The notes under the pieces: model-generated
What the model was told of the DNA's origin: nothing
What the model saw: the letters and a program-made list of their open reading frames with translations, nothing else
Databases searched by the model: none
Origin: Sneathiella chungangensis
GTDB lineage: Bacteria; Pseudomonadota; Alphaproteobacteria; Sneathiellales; Sneathiellaceae
Direction of reading: 5' to 3'
Assembly: GCF_009882935.1 (NCBI RefSeq)
Contig: NZ_WTVA01000002.1
Span: 124,001-188,000, forward strand
DNA: 64,000 nucleotides
Made by a program: the position numbers and the translations under genes
Shown: one piece after another, positions 9,714-18,455 of the stretch
How the letters are laid out: each line of letters opens with the position of its first letter
Numbering within the stretch: the first letter of the stretch is position 1

Positions 9714-10058
9714 TTAAGCTGGTCCATATTGAAGAGAAACCGCGGCTAACAGTTCCTGCAAATTCGACAGTACCACATTGACTGAAATGGCTGTATTTAC
9801 GCGACGGGCATTCTCTAAGTATTCATTGAATTTCCCGAATTCGCTCTCGAACCGCGGTTCGTAAAGGCTAAGGACGGGCCAATACGCAACCTGATCAATG
9901 CGATGAAGTCCCGTCAGGCATTGTGGTTCAAAATTATCTTCGTCCGAACCTAAGCTGGCTGGAAAGTGGAGGGCTAAAAATAGTTTTGAGTAGGGCGTGT
10001 CCAAATTTGCCAATGTCAGGAATAGTAGTTTGATCCTGTTTATATGAGGAGAAGCCAT
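9714..10058 (-). CDS. Hypothetical protein, doubtful
   Basis: This 114-residue open frame has a protein-like composition in its second half (acidic helix followed by an amphipathic C-terminus) but no motif I recognise and no ribosome-binding site before its ATG. A second frame begins upstream at 10119 and overlaps it out of phase, so the locus may be the remains of a longer gene broken by a frameshift. It lies in the AT-rich block between the membrane protein and the thioesterase gene, which is divergent from it. Confidence 0.25.
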   Translation of the reverse strand: MASPHINRIKLLFLTLANLDTPYSKLFLALHFPASLGSDEDNFEPQCLTGLHRIDQVAYWPVLSLYEPRFESEFGKFNEYLENARRVNTAISVNVVLSNLQELLAAVSLQYGPA

Positions 10059-10149
10059 ATATACTGCTGACGGTGAAATCCTGCGATTCCCAGGAACAGT
10101 TCAATAACAGGTGTTCCATTAAACCAACTTATTTTTAGTGGGAAGTATG

Positions 10150-10614
10150 ATGAGTGATGTGTTTGATTTAACGAGTAAAGACAGCTTTCGGCACTGGACC
10201 CCTGTAACGGTTCGCTTTTCTGATCAGGATCCTTTGCAGCACGTCAATAACGTAGCCTATGCCACGTATTTTGAGGCAGCACGAACCATGTTTCTTGGCG
10301 GGTTGTTAAACACTGATGAGAGCGCGGAAATTGATTTTATTCTTGTCCGTCTCGTGATCGATTTCGTAAAGGAAACGCATTACCCAAATACAGTTCACGT
10401 TGGTACACGGGTTATCAAACTGGGCACTAAATCGATAACGACAGGCTATGGATGTTTCGTCGGTGATGATTGCGTTGCAACTTCTGAAAGCGTAAATGTA
10501 TTCTTTTCCACGGTTGAACGTAAATCGGTCGCTATTCCTGACGCCGTCAGGACGAGTTTAGAAGCAGACCCTATGCAAGAACACAACATTAGTGGATATA
10601 GTCGAAACCACTAA
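10150..10614 (+). CDS. Acyl-CoA thioesterase, 4-hydroxybenzoyl-CoA thioesterase-like hotdog fold
   Basis: The 154-residue protein is a single hotdog domain. The diagnostic segment is RFSDQDPLQHVNNVAYATYFE (about residues 22-42), with the catalytic Asp and the HVNN turn of the YbgC/4-HBT thioesterase family. It should hydrolyse an acyl-CoA in the cytoplasm; the chain length is unknown. GGGAAG lies four bases before the second of two adjacent ATG codons, so the second ATG is chosen. The gene stands alone, with a decayed cyclase gene immediately downstream. Confidence 0.8.
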   Translation: MSDVFDLTSKDSFRHWTPVTVRFSDQDPLQHVNNVAYATYFEAARTMFLGGLLNTDESAEIDFILVRLVIDFVKETHYPNTVHVGTRVIKLGTKSITTGYGCFVGDDCVATSESVNVFFSTVERKSVAIPDAVRTSLEADPMQEHNISGYSRNH

Positions 10615-10634
10615 CACTCCAAGTCCGGATTTCT

Positions 10635-11335
10635 TTGCCTACACAACGTCGACTTGTTTCTTCCTCCGTGATAACGACAATTTCTGATGCGGTCGCTTGC
10701 GCAATCGATGTTCAGGAAGCATTGGCGGGCCATGATGTCATTCGATTGCGTTGCGGTATCCATATCGGTGACGTCGTGTTCGAGATTGAGGACGTATTTG
10801 GTGAAGGGGTGAATGTCGCTGTCCGCCTTGAAGCTCTGGCGGAGCCCGGACGGATAGCGATCTCCGATACGGCTTATAATGGCCTCGACGGTTCGATGGG
10901 TCAGCAATTCTCCGGTGGGAACACTGATGAACAAAAAAATTTCTCGCTCCGTCGCCGTATGGTGGTGGCCTGGTGAAGTGCGGATTGCGATTGAGACCCC
11001 ATCTGCAAAAAAGAAATCATATTGGCGGTGCACGATAAGCTGTCAATAGCCGTCCCGTCTATTCACAATATGTCAGGGGATTACGAAACCGCCGCCTCGA
11101 TGTTTCGGGAGCGTCTGCTGTTGGCCAAGGATACGGATTTTTGCCGTGCCTGGCTTGTCTCGACGCTTGGGCATTTAGGTGAAATAGATTAGGCGCAAAA
11201 AATATGGGCGGACTTCGCAAAATCAATCTGGAAATTTAGTTTGAAACAAGTCTGGCACGACTGGCGTTCACCAATCCTTCCTATGCGGAAAAGGTCATGG
11301 AAGCGGCGGCAAAAGCCGGTGTGACCGTTTAGGCG
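10635..11335 (+). pseudogene. Decayed class III adenylate cyclase with TPR-type C-terminus
   Basis: Several frames in order on the plus strand match one known architecture. First, a cyclase core: AIDVQEAL, then LRCGIHIGDVVFE, then GEGVNVAVRLEALAEPGRI. Then a region after about 11080 that reads as a tetratricopeptide-like stretch (GDYETAASMFRERLLLAK ... WLVSTLGHLGEID) ending in an in-frame TAG. Finally, in another frame, NPSYAEKVMEAAAKAG before a stop near 11335, which is the usual C-terminal tail of these cyclases. The N-terminal third, including the first metal Asp, is missing. Frameshifts and stops show that it is no longer a working gene. It lies next to the CHASE2/FecR-like pair, a family combination often linked to cyclases. 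Confidence 0.7.
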
Positions 11336-11377
11336 AGATGTCATCAGAAGCTCTTGATCGAGGAATTTGGAAAAGCA

Positions 11378-11425
11378 GTTCCGAGGGGCGGATTTAGAAC
11401 ACCAACAGGCGGATATTCAGTCCGA
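11378..11425 (-). repeat. tRNA 3'-part remnant A (tRNA-Phe-like)
   Basis: Read on the minus strand, this segment follows the anticodon arm, variable loop, T arm and acceptor strand of the intact tRNA-Phe at 51374-51449: CGGA, loop CTGAATA, TCCGC, CTGTT, GGTGT, TCTAAAT, CCGCC, CCTCGGA, ACTG. The anticodon triplet would be GAA. No D arm or acceptor 5' strand precedes it, so it cannot be a functional tRNA. Confidence 0.6.
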
Positions 11426-11562
11426 GTGGAACGCGGAAAGCCCTTAAGCTCACTAGGTCAGGTTCCTTTAAGCAGGGCTGGATGCTTGATGATTTTGGCA
11501 GGCAAGGGGCTTGTCTATTATCCCGCGTGGCCGGATAGACCCGAATAAATATTGTAAGTCAT

Positions 11563-13764
11563 TTATATCTCTGGAAGTTTCATGGTCACGACAGTTCCTT
11601 CATTCACTTCAGATTCGATCAGGAGCGTGCCGCCAAGGGTTTCAACAAAATTCTTGGCTAAGGTGAGCCCCAAACCCGTGCCTTCATATTTCCGCTCGAG
11701 ACCTCTATTCGCTTGGCCAAAGGCTTTTAAACAAGTCTCAATTTCCTCGGCGGGAATGCCAATTCCATTGTCTGAAACTGACAAGTTGATATCTCCCTTG
11801 GGGCCACGGCATAGCGCCAGTTTTACATAGCCTTCTTCACGATTGAATTTTATGGCGTTTGATATGAGGGAACTTAGGGCCTGCTTTATTAGCCGCTCAT
11901 CCGTTACATAGGTATGGTCGTCATCGGATATTTCGACGACAAGCTTAAGTCCGGCTGCTTCCGCACGGTCATGCGACATTTTTCCAATTCGTTCCACAAC
12001 TGCCGCTAAGTCGACTTCTTCTTTTTGTACTCCGAGTTCATCATTTTCGAGCCTCGCAAAATCAAGGACGTCGGTAACGGTCTCTAACAATTTGGCGCCG
12101 CTGTTATATATGTCTGTGCAATATTCCACATACTTGGGCGAGCCGAGTGGACCAAAAAATTCACCCCGCATCGTTTCCGAAAACCCCATCATTGCGTTCA
12201 GAGGGGTTTTGAATTCATGGCTCATATTTGCCAGAAACTCAGTTTTCGCACGGTTCGCCAATTCGGCCTGCTGTTTGGCGGCGACTATTTGCCGCTCCCT
12301 ACGCTGGGCAAGCCTTTCTGCTCTAACGCGTTGATCGATATCCCGCATCAAAAGGATAAAGTCACCACTACCATTTTCATCCATTGAGGTCACGGCCAGA
12401 TCCGCGTGAAACGCTCTTCCTGATGTTCGTTTACAGAGTATGCGTGCCGGTTTGCCCGTCGTGACCGCATTCTCCAGAACTTGTTCAAAGGTGTGGTTGT
12501 CTGTCAAGCTTGAAGGGATGTATAGCTCCGACATAAAACGATCTTTTGCGGTTGCTGGCGTGATTTCGAAAATGCTTTCTGCGGCGAGATTGATGGATTT
12601 TATCCGGCCCAGTCTGTCCGTCGTGATCAGGGCGTCAAAGGCGTTCCTTGCCACATTTGCCATGAGGGCCTGGACGCGCATTCGTTCAAGTCTTTCCGCA
12701 ACAACATTGAGACCCCGCTGGCGATAACGAACGAGGACCGTAAAGCTGCCGGTTAAAAAAGTTCCGACAAAAAAGGGAGCAACGGGAAGGAGCAGGTTTG
12801 TGGATGACTGCACCCACACGCCCGCCGCAAAAATAGCAGCATCACAGGCGATGAAAACGGCGAGGAGGTATATAAGGCGGCATTTCCAGCCAACAATTGC
12901 TATGGCGGCTGTCAACAGCAGGAGTAAAACCAGGATCACGTCGTTTGAAACAGGTTGCAATGCCCGATCATTGACAAGAGACTGAGCTGCCAGCATTTGG
13001 ACAAGTACGCCGGGCAGGGCATAGTAAATTGGCGTGGCGATATTGTCTCCGAGTTCCACGGCCGTTGCGCCAATGAGAACTGTCTTCCCCGTGAATGATG
13101 CTGGGTCAATGGTGCCCTGAACGACATCAGAAAAAGAATAGCGCAGAAACGATGCCAGATTGATGCTGTAATCGATCCCAAAATCCTGAAAGGATTCAGC
13201 CGGATCAAGATCAACCCCGGATTTGGTCGCCAGGATGCTTGCTAGAGTTGGAATATTCTGTTGGTTCCATTCCTGATAAAATGTTTGTCGCCAGAGAAGG
13301 CCATCGGTATCTGGAAAAATGTTAGCCGATGCGATTTCGGCATATTGAGCAAAACGCGGCATTGGCCCGACATCGATAAAGACACCATCAGCCTCGCTCC
13401 ATTGCCGGAAAGCAGCGAGCACTGCACGTCCTTCACTTCTTGCCAGAGCTTTTTCCAAAGCCAAGTCATCAGCGTCGTTGCTTGCGAGGCTAAAGTCTAC
13501 GTCGAAAACAATTGCCGCCGCATTCGCGGCAATGAGACGATCGATCAGCAATGCATGGAGCGATCGTTTCCATGGCCAGACGCCAATTTCGCGTAGGCTT
13601 TTCGGATCAATTTCTACAATAACAATGTCGTTACTTGCTTCATGGAGATCGAGTTTGAAGCGCTGCTCCTGCAACGGTCTTTCAATGAAATCCAATATCT
13701 GGAAGTTAAGGGCGGCAATTGTGATGCCAAACGCCAGCAGCCATGTAAAAACCCGAAGCAACAT
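11563..13764 (-). CDS. CHASE2-PAS sensor histidine kinase
   Basis: The 733-residue inner-membrane sensor has an N-terminal anchor, an extracytoplasmic CHASE2 domain (about residues 25-270, with VIVEIDPKSLREIGVWPW and FDVDF motifs), three membrane helices (about 275-345), a PAS domain (about 370-480), a coiled linker and a HisKA/HATPase catalytic core. The phosphorylated residue is His516 in MSHEFKTPLNA; the N box lies in SLISNAIKFN, and the G boxes in DNGIGIP and GTGLGL. It should phosphorylate itself in response to a periplasmic signal, but no partner regulator is adjacent. It starts 24 bases after the FecR-like gene, so the two form an operon, a pairing known for CHASE2 proteins. Confidence 0.88.
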   Translation of the reverse strand: MLLRVFTWLLAFGITIAALNFQILDFIERPLQEQRFKLDLHEASNDIVIVEIDPKSLREIGVWPWKRSLHALLIDRLIAANAAAIVFDVDFSLASNDADDLALEKALARSEGRAVLAAFRQWSEADGVFIDVGPMPRFAQYAEIASANIFPDTDGLLWRQTFYQEWNQQNIPTLASILATKSGVDLDPAESFQDFGIDYSINLASFLRYSFSDVVQGTIDPASFTGKTVLIGATAVELGDNIATPIYYALPGVLVQMLAAQSLVNDRALQPVSNDVILVLLLLLTAAIAIVGWKCRLIYLLAVFIACDAAIFAAGVWVQSSTNLLLPVAPFFVGTFLTGSFTVLVRYRQRGLNVVAERLERMRVQALMANVARNAFDALITTDRLGRIKSINLAAESIFEITPATAKDRFMSELYIPSSLTDNHTFEQVLENAVTTGKPARILCKRTSGRAFHADLAVTSMDENGSGDFILLMRDIDQRVRAERLAQRRERQIVAAKQQAELANRAKTEFLANMSHEFKTPLNAMMGFSETMRGEFFGPLGSPKYVEYCTDIYNSGAKLLETVTDVLDFARLENDELGVQKEEVDLAAVVERIGKMSHDRAEAAGLKLVVEISDDDHTYVTDERLIKQALSSLISNAIKFNREEGYVKLALCRGPKGDINLSVSDNGIGIPAEEIETCLKAFGQANRGLERKYEGTGLGLTLAKNFVETLGGTLLIESEVNEGTVVTMKLPEI

Positions 13765-13788
13765 TGCTCGTGAATTTACAATTCTAGC

Positions 13789-14823
13789 TTAATTGCCGAT
13801 ACCGACGCTGACACCAATGCCGCCGACACCTACACCAACGCCGACGCCAATGCCGCCGACACCTACACCAACGCCGACGCCGCCATCTCCGACACCTGCA
13901 TCTGCGCTCGCTCCTGCATCGCCGACGCCCGCGCCTACACTGGCCCCGACGCCACTATCGCCAACACCGGCACCTGCGCTCGCTCCCACGCCACCGACAC
14001 CCGCGCCTACTCCGGCCCCGACGCCGCTATCGCCAACCCCGACACCTGCACTCGCGCCAATACCGCCGACATTTCCACCAATACCGATACCTGCGCCATC
14101 GTCACCAATTCCGACGCCTACGCTCGCACTCATGCCCTCAACGCCACCGGTACCGCTTGTGCCTCCTTCAGCGTTAATTCCGATACCGGTATTTGAGGAA
14201 TTTGAGCTCTGGGTTGAACTCGTGGAAACGCCAGCTGTCCCGCTAGAAACGGTTGCAGACATCCCAGCCGTAACAGAAGCCGTGCTTCCGTCACTTGTAT
14301 TGGATACCGCCACAGTCCCCTCATTCACGTCAACCTGCGTTGATTCCTCATTAATATCAACGCTGAAACCGGTTCCTTTTACGACAGCGACGAGATAGGG
14401 AGCGGTGACTGAAAAGGTACCTGCTTTGCGCTTTTGTACCGAATATCCGACCTTACCACTGGATTGATTAACCACAGTCGTGGCGTCTTTATCGGCCTCA
14501 GGAGCCAAATTTATTGTCGAATTCGGCCCAAGTTCAATTTTGTCAAAGCCGTGCACGATCACGACTTGTGCGTTATCTAGCGTCCGGATTTCCACGCGTG
14601 CGGGAAGCTGTTCCGCCTTGACCAGAGATCGCCAGTCTCCATTGTTGCTGACTGGACGCCATTGGCTTGGTCCCTTGACGTAAAGAACATTCCAGTAGGC
14701 AATCGATCTCGCCTCTGAAGATTGCGACAGGGAAAAATACAAAGTGAGGACACTGAAAAAGGTAATGAGTGTGAAAGTAACTAAATATCCAAAACCAATT
14801 CCCTTGTTTACTGGTCTAAACAT
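13789..14823 (-). CDS. FecR-like exported protein with long glycine-rich repeat tail
   Basis: The 344-residue protein has one N-terminal hydrophobic segment (about residues 10-33), a region resembling a FecR domain (about 45-195: [11 protein letters not shown], then LDNAQVVI, then [11 protein letters not shown] and [11 protein letters not shown]), and a tail of about 150 residues built almost only of Gly, Val, Ala, Ser, Ile and Asp in short repeating units ([18 protein letters not shown]). The tail is probably an extracellular or periplasmic low-complexity extension; its DNA is a GC-rich degenerate repeat. FecR-like domains commonly partner CHASE2 sensors, and this gene sits directly upstream of one in the same operon. 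The molecular role is not known. Confidence 0.75.
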   Translation of the reverse strand: MFRPVNKGIGFGYLVTFTLITFFSVLTLYFSLSQSSEARSIAYWNVLYVKGPSQWRPVSNNGDWRSLVKAEQLPARVEIRTLDNAQVVIVHGFDKIELGPNSTINLAPEADKDATTVVNQSSGKVGYSVQKRKAGTFSVTAPYLVAVVKGTGFSVDINEESTQVDVNEGTVAVSNTSDGSTASVTAGMSATVSSGTAGVSTSSTQSSNSSNTGIGINAEGGTSGTGGVEGMSASVGVGIGDDGAGIGIGGNVGGIGASAGVGVGDSGVGAGVGAGVGGVGASAGAGVGDSGVGASVGAGVGDAGASADAGVGDGGVGVGVGVGGIGVGVGVGVGGIGVSVGIGN

Positions 14824-15279
14824 TTTGTGCCCCTATGTACCGCGGATAACATGCAACCCATGGAAAGTAAGCTAATCAGCATAACAAACAGTTAAAATTT
14901 ATAGTAAAAACCGGTTTTTATTGTGCTTTTAGGTGACTGGGGCGAGCGTTGAATTGTCATTTCCAGTCCGGCGGTAAAAAGGGTGTATCGTCGGTTTCGA
15001 ACGACCGGCAGGCGGATCGTGCGTCGGCCCGCCGGGTGAAGGTGCTGCATCTGACCGCATGAAAGCGATATCTGCTAAGCGTCATTTCTGGATTTTCCGC
15101 ACAAACTTCCGAGGCCATGCAAAGGATACAATCCGGATGATATATTCCGGCCAATCCCCAAGGTCGCCTTTTTGCAAATTCGCATGGATACTCTATGCTC
15201 CGGATTCGGACATTGATTTTATACATGCCAGCCGATCAGGATGTTGGCCAACACTGTTATTGTAAGAGAAGGAACAATC
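14824..15279. other. Intergenic region with tRNA-like remnant
   Basis: About 450 bases separate the divergent FecR-like and dehydrogenase genes. The only structure I can support is the tRNA-like remnant at 14981-15029. The open frames crossing it have no ribosome-binding site or recognisable motif. AGAGAAGGA at the right end is the ribosome-binding site of the dehydrogenase gene. Confidence 0.5.
14981..15029 (-). repeat. tRNA 3'-part remnant F
   Basis: On the minus strand the segment reads TCCGC, CTGCC, GGTCG, TTCGAAA, CCGAC, with a perfect 5-bp T stem (GGTCG/CCGAC) around a canonical TTCGAAA loop, followed by GATACACC. The TCCGC-CTGCC junction matches remnants A and B. The anticodon arm is decayed. 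It lies between the FecR-like/CHASE2 module and the dehydrogenase module. Confidence 0.5.
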
Positions 15280-16251
15280 ATGAAAGTTGGTTTTATCGGC
15301 CTCGGGAATGTTGGCAGCAAGCTTGCCGGAAGCTTATTACGCAACGGGCATGATCTGACTGTTCATGATTTAGATAAAGCGGCCGCGCAACCTTTTTTGG
15401 ACAAAGGAGCGGCTTGGGCGGATACGCCAAAGCTCATGGCTGAGGCTGTTGACATCGTTTTTACCTGCTTGCCTTCTCCTGCGGCTTGTTCGGCTGTCAT
15501 GGAAGCACCGGACGGGGTAATAGCGGGTTTGCAGCCGGGTAAGTTCTGGATTGAAATGAGCACGACGGACGCCAATGAAATTCGTCGCATTTCGGAGTTG
15601 ATCATCGCAAAAGGCGCCTATGCCTTGGAGGCGCCTGTTTCGGGTGGATGCCACCGGGCCGCGACGGGAAATATTTCCATTTTGGTTGGTGGCGAGCGGC
15701 GGGCATTTGAGAAGGTACTTCCAGTTCTAACGACCTTGGGACGACGGATTCTTCATACCGGACCTATTGGGACAGCCTCAGTTCTGAAAGTCATGACAAA
15801 CTATCTCGCAACAGTAAATCTTTGCTCGCTCGCCGAGGCATTGACGGTTGCCAAGAAGGCGGGAATGGACCTCAATACGACCTATGAGGCAATCCGAATC
15901 TCATCCGGAAATTCATTCGTTCATGAAACGGAATCCCAGGTTATCTTGAACGGCAGCCGGGACATCAGCTTTACGATGGATCTTGTGATCAAGGACGTCG
16001 GGTTGTTCGATCAAATAGCAAAAGACCACGGGGTTCCATTGGAAATTTCTCCCTTGATTCTTGATATCTTCAAGGACGGGCAGGAGAGATACGGACCGCG
16101 CGAATTGTCGCCAAATATCATCCGGCGACTGGAAGAAGCCAGTGGCGTTGAGGTATTAGCGCCGGGATTCCCGGCTGAAATGGTGGATGATGAGCCGGAG
16201 GAAATCGGTGCGGAAGTATTCCCCAAAGGCGCGGAAGGTCGCCGTTTGTAA
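15280..16251 (+). CDS. NAD(P)-dependent beta-hydroxyacid dehydrogenase (3-hydroxyisobutyrate dehydrogenase family)
   Basis: The 323-residue cytoplasmic enzyme has an N-terminal Rossmann domain (GFIGLGNVGSKLA, residues 4-16), the family substrate motif APVSGGCHRAATG (about 121-133) and the catalytic Lys region KVMTNYLATVN (about 171-181). It should oxidise a 3-hydroxy acid or reduce its semialdehyde with NAD(P). The ATG after AGAGAAGGA is chosen rather than an upstream ATG in the same frame. The stop overlaps the ATG of the aldehyde dehydrogenase gene (TAATG), so the two enzymes are coupled and probably act in successive steps. The substrate is not readable; the context (dioxygenase, BetI-like regulator) hints at a betaine-like compound. 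Confidence 0.85.
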   Translation: MKVGFIGLGNVGSKLAGSLLRNGHDLTVHDLDKAAAQPFLDKGAAWADTPKLMAEAVDIVFTCLPSPAACSAVMEAPDGVIAGLQPGKFWIEMSTTDANEIRRISELIIAKGAYALEAPVSGGCHRAATGNISILVGGERRAFEKVLPVLTTLGRRILHTGPIGTASVLKVMTNYLATVNLCSLAEALTVAKKAGMDLNTTYEAIRISSGNSFVHETESQVILNGSRDISFTMDLVIKDVGLFDQIAKDHGVPLEISPLILDIFKDGQERYGPRELSPNIIRRLEEASGVEVLAPGFPAEMVDDEPEEIGAEVFPKGAEGRRL

Positions 16252-17762
16252 TGCAGACAAGTTCTGAAAAAATGCAGCATGGTGACTGGCTGAAAAAAGC
16301 GAAGTCTCTGAACATTGAAAGCAGGTTGTTTATTAATGGCTCCTACGTGGACGCCAAAAGCGGCGCACGATTTGAAAGCGTTAATCCGGCAACGGGGGAA
16401 GTTCTGGCCGCAGTTGCCCGTGGTGGGGTAGCCGACATAGATCTTGCCGTTATTGCGGCAAAGGAAGCCTGGCGAGACGGGCGTTGGCGGTTTATGGCCC
16501 CAAGAGATCGAATGAACGTTCTTTTCCGCCTTGCTGACCTCATCGAGCAGCGGTCTGACGAGCTTGCCCTGCTGGACACTCTGGACATGGGTAAACCGAT
16601 CACAGACTCACTGACGATTGATCTGCCGGAAGTGATTGTGACCTTTCGCTATTTCGCGGAATGCATCGATAAGCTGGAAGGCGCCGTGACGAATTCTGAC
16701 GCCAACGCGTTGCATATGATCCTGAAAGAACCTCTCGGGGTGGTTGGGGCCATTTCACCGTGGAATTATCCGTTACTCATGGCCGTCTGGAAGGTTGCGC
16801 CTGCCTTGGCCGCTGGAAACTGCGTTGTGCTCAAACCCTCCGAAAAGGCGCCCTTGAGTTGCCTGTTGCTGGCAGAACTGTTCATGGAAGCCGGCGGGCC
16901 AGCGGGGGTATTCAATGTGGTTAATGGATTTGGAGATGAGGCGGGAAAGGCACTGGCCTTGCACCCCGATGTCGCAAAGATCACCTTTACCGGCTCCACC
17001 AAGGTCGGCAAGCAGATCATGATTTATGCGGGCCAATCGAATATGAAGCGCGTCGCGCTGGAGACCGGTGGCAAGAGCCCGCAAATCTTCATGGCGGATA
17101 TAGATGACCTTGATCAAGCTGTGGATTACGCTTTTGCGGGGATTTTTGATAATGCGGGTCAGGTATGTAACGCCGGGTCCCGTTTGCTGGTACATCAGAA
17201 AATACATGATGCCTTTGTCGAGGCTTTTGCCAAAAGAAGTCAGGCGGTTTATCAACCCGGCGACCCGCTGGATCCCAATACGACGCTAGGCCCCGTTGTG
17301 GCGAAAGAGCACCAGCAAAATATACTGAAAAAAATCTCGCAGGGGCGGGAAGAAGGTGCCAGGCTTATCTTCGGCGGCCAGACTGTCGAAGAGTTGGAGC
17401 CCGGAGCCTATGTGCAGCCGACCTTGTTCTCGGATGTTGAAAATCATATGTCACTGGCCCGCGAAGAGATATTTGGTCCGGTCGCGTCGGTAATATCATT
17501 TGGCGATGAGCAAGAGGCGGTAGATATCGCGAATGATTCACCATATGGGCTTGCCGCAGGTGTCTGGACGCGGGATTTGAAAACCGCCATGCGGATGGTA
17601 AAGAATATTGAAGCCGGTGTGATATGGGTGAACTGTTTTGGCGACGGGGACATGACCCAACCGTTTGGCGGCTATAAGCAGTCAGGCAACAGCCGGGACA
17701 AGTCAATGGAATGCTTGCTGGGATACACGCAAAGCAAGTCCGCCTGGTTCAAGCTGGACTAA
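16251..17762 (+). CDS. NAD(P)+-dependent aldehyde dehydrogenase
   Basis: The 503-residue enzyme is a full-length class I/II-type aldehyde dehydrogenase of the cytoplasm. Visible motifs are SPWNYPLLMAVWK (oxyanion Asn), FTGSTKVGK (cofactor binding), LETGGKSPQ (general-base Glu) and GQVCNAGSR (nucleophilic Cys), plus a late EEIFGPV segment. It resembles the betaine aldehyde / gamma-aminobutyraldehyde branch, but the exact substrate is uncertain. It overlaps the preceding dehydrogenase gene by one base and faces the BetI-like regulator gene (convergent, 37-base gap). A second ATG nine codons in (MQHGDW) is a possible alternative start. Confidence 0.88.
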   Translation: MQTSSEKMQHGDWLKKAKSLNIESRLFINGSYVDAKSGARFESVNPATGEVLAAVARGGVADIDLAVIAAKEAWRDGRWRFMAPRDRMNVLFRLADLIEQRSDELALLDTLDMGKPITDSLTIDLPEVIVTFRYFAECIDKLEGAVTNSDANALHMILKEPLGVVGAISPWNYPLLMAVWKVAPALAAGNCVVLKPSEKAPLSCLLLAELFMEAGGPAGVFNVVNGFGDEAGKALALHPDVAKITFTGSTKVGKQIMIYAGQSNMKRVALETGGKSPQIFMADIDDLDQAVDYAFAGIFDNAGQVCNAGSRLLVHQKIHDAFVEAFAKRSQAVYQPGDPLDPNTTLGPVVAKEHQQNILKKISQGREEGARLIFGGQTVEELEPGAYVQPTLFSDVENHMSLAREEIFGPVASVISFGDEQEAVDIANDSPYGLAAGVWTRDLKTAMRMVKNIEAGVIWVNCFGDGDMTQPFGGYKQSGNSRDKSMECLLGYTQSKSAWFKLD

Positions 17763-17799
17763 ATGCCGCGGTGAAAATGCTCTTCGAGAGAGCGTTACT

Positions 17800-18396
17800 T
17801 CATGGCAGGGCATGGATACCAACTTGTTCAAGATAGACCCGTAGCGATTTGTGCAACCGCGCAGTCGGCCAATCCGGCCCATCCACAAGTCCGCGAATGA
17901 TCAGGCCATTTACCTGCGCGGTGATGCCTTGGCTTACATCCTCCAAATCTTCCGGCAAGGGGATTCTATGGCGCTGGTAATGGCGCATAAGTTCCTGAGT
18001 AACAATATTTTGCCATCGATGGTGAAATTCTAGCTGCATCGTAGCGACCCGGGGCTCCGCAATGGACCGACCCCAGAAGGCCAGCCATACTGTCATCGCA
18101 ATGCGGCTCTCGGCCGTGGTTGGAAGTGCTGTGGAAATAATGTCAAAAAAACTGTAATTTTCCTGCTCCTTCACGTGTTCCATGTTTGCAAACATGATGT
18201 CATAAGCCATCTCCAAGGCCGCCATAAGGATCGCATCCTTATCGGAGAAATAGTGGGTAACCGCACCTGTGGTCACCCCGGCAAGGCGCGCTATATCCAC
18301 CAATTTGGTAGCTTCCAAACCGCGCTCGGCAATTACCTTCATTGCCGCCGCGCCAATCGTTTTTCGTCTTTGATCGTGATCCACTATTTTTGGCAT
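17800..18396 (-). CDS. TetR family regulator, BetI-like
   Basis: The 198-residue repressor has an N-terminal helix-turn-helix of TetR type (about residues 12-58, with VDIARLAGVTTGAVTHYF as recognition region) and an all-helical ligand-binding C-terminal domain. The VTTGAVTHYFSDKD segment and the C-terminal domain resemble BetI, the choline/betaine-responsive repressor. It is divergent from the dioxygenase gene, with a palindromic AT-rich sequence between them, so it most likely controls that gene and perhaps itself and the dehydrogenases on its other side. The ligand is not known. Confidence 0.82.
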   Translation of the reverse strand: MPKIVDHDQRRKTIGAAAMKVIAERGLEATKLVDIARLAGVTTGAVTHYFSDKDAILMAALEMAYDIMFANMEHVKEQENYSFFDIISTALPTTAESRIAMTVWLAFWGRSIAEPRVATMQLEFHHRWQNIVTQELMRHYQRHRIPLPEDLEDVSQGITAQVNGLIIRGLVDGPDWPTARLHKSLRVYLEQVGIHALP

Positions 18397-18410
18397 AGAC
18401 GTGCTATATC

Positions 18411-18442
18411 ATTTTTATTATATAATGGTGATTATAAAAAAT
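18411..18442. promoter_or_regulatory. Probable TetR operator / divergent promoter
   Basis: TTATA and TATAA face each other around a 10-base centre, inside wider A/T-rich arms, midway between the TetR gene and the dioxygenase gene. TATAAT at 18420-18425 could serve as a -10 box. The position between divergent start codons 60 bases apart is where a TetR repressor would bind. Confidence 0.45.
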
Positions 18443-18455
18443 CAGGAGAGATGAT

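Noticed and set aside
11354-11548. 64-codon plus-strand frame over remnant A
   Set aside because: It consists mostly of tRNA-like repeat sequence and lacks a ribosome-binding site.
13793-14398. Plus-strand proline/threonine-rich open frame of 201 codons
   Set aside because: It is the antisense of the Gly-rich repeat tail of the FecR-like gene; composition follows the repeat and there is no ribosome-binding site.
14957-15226. 89-codon minus-strand frame between FecR-like and dehydrogenase genes
   Set aside because: Composition is not protein-like, it crosses tRNA remnant F, and no start signal is seen.
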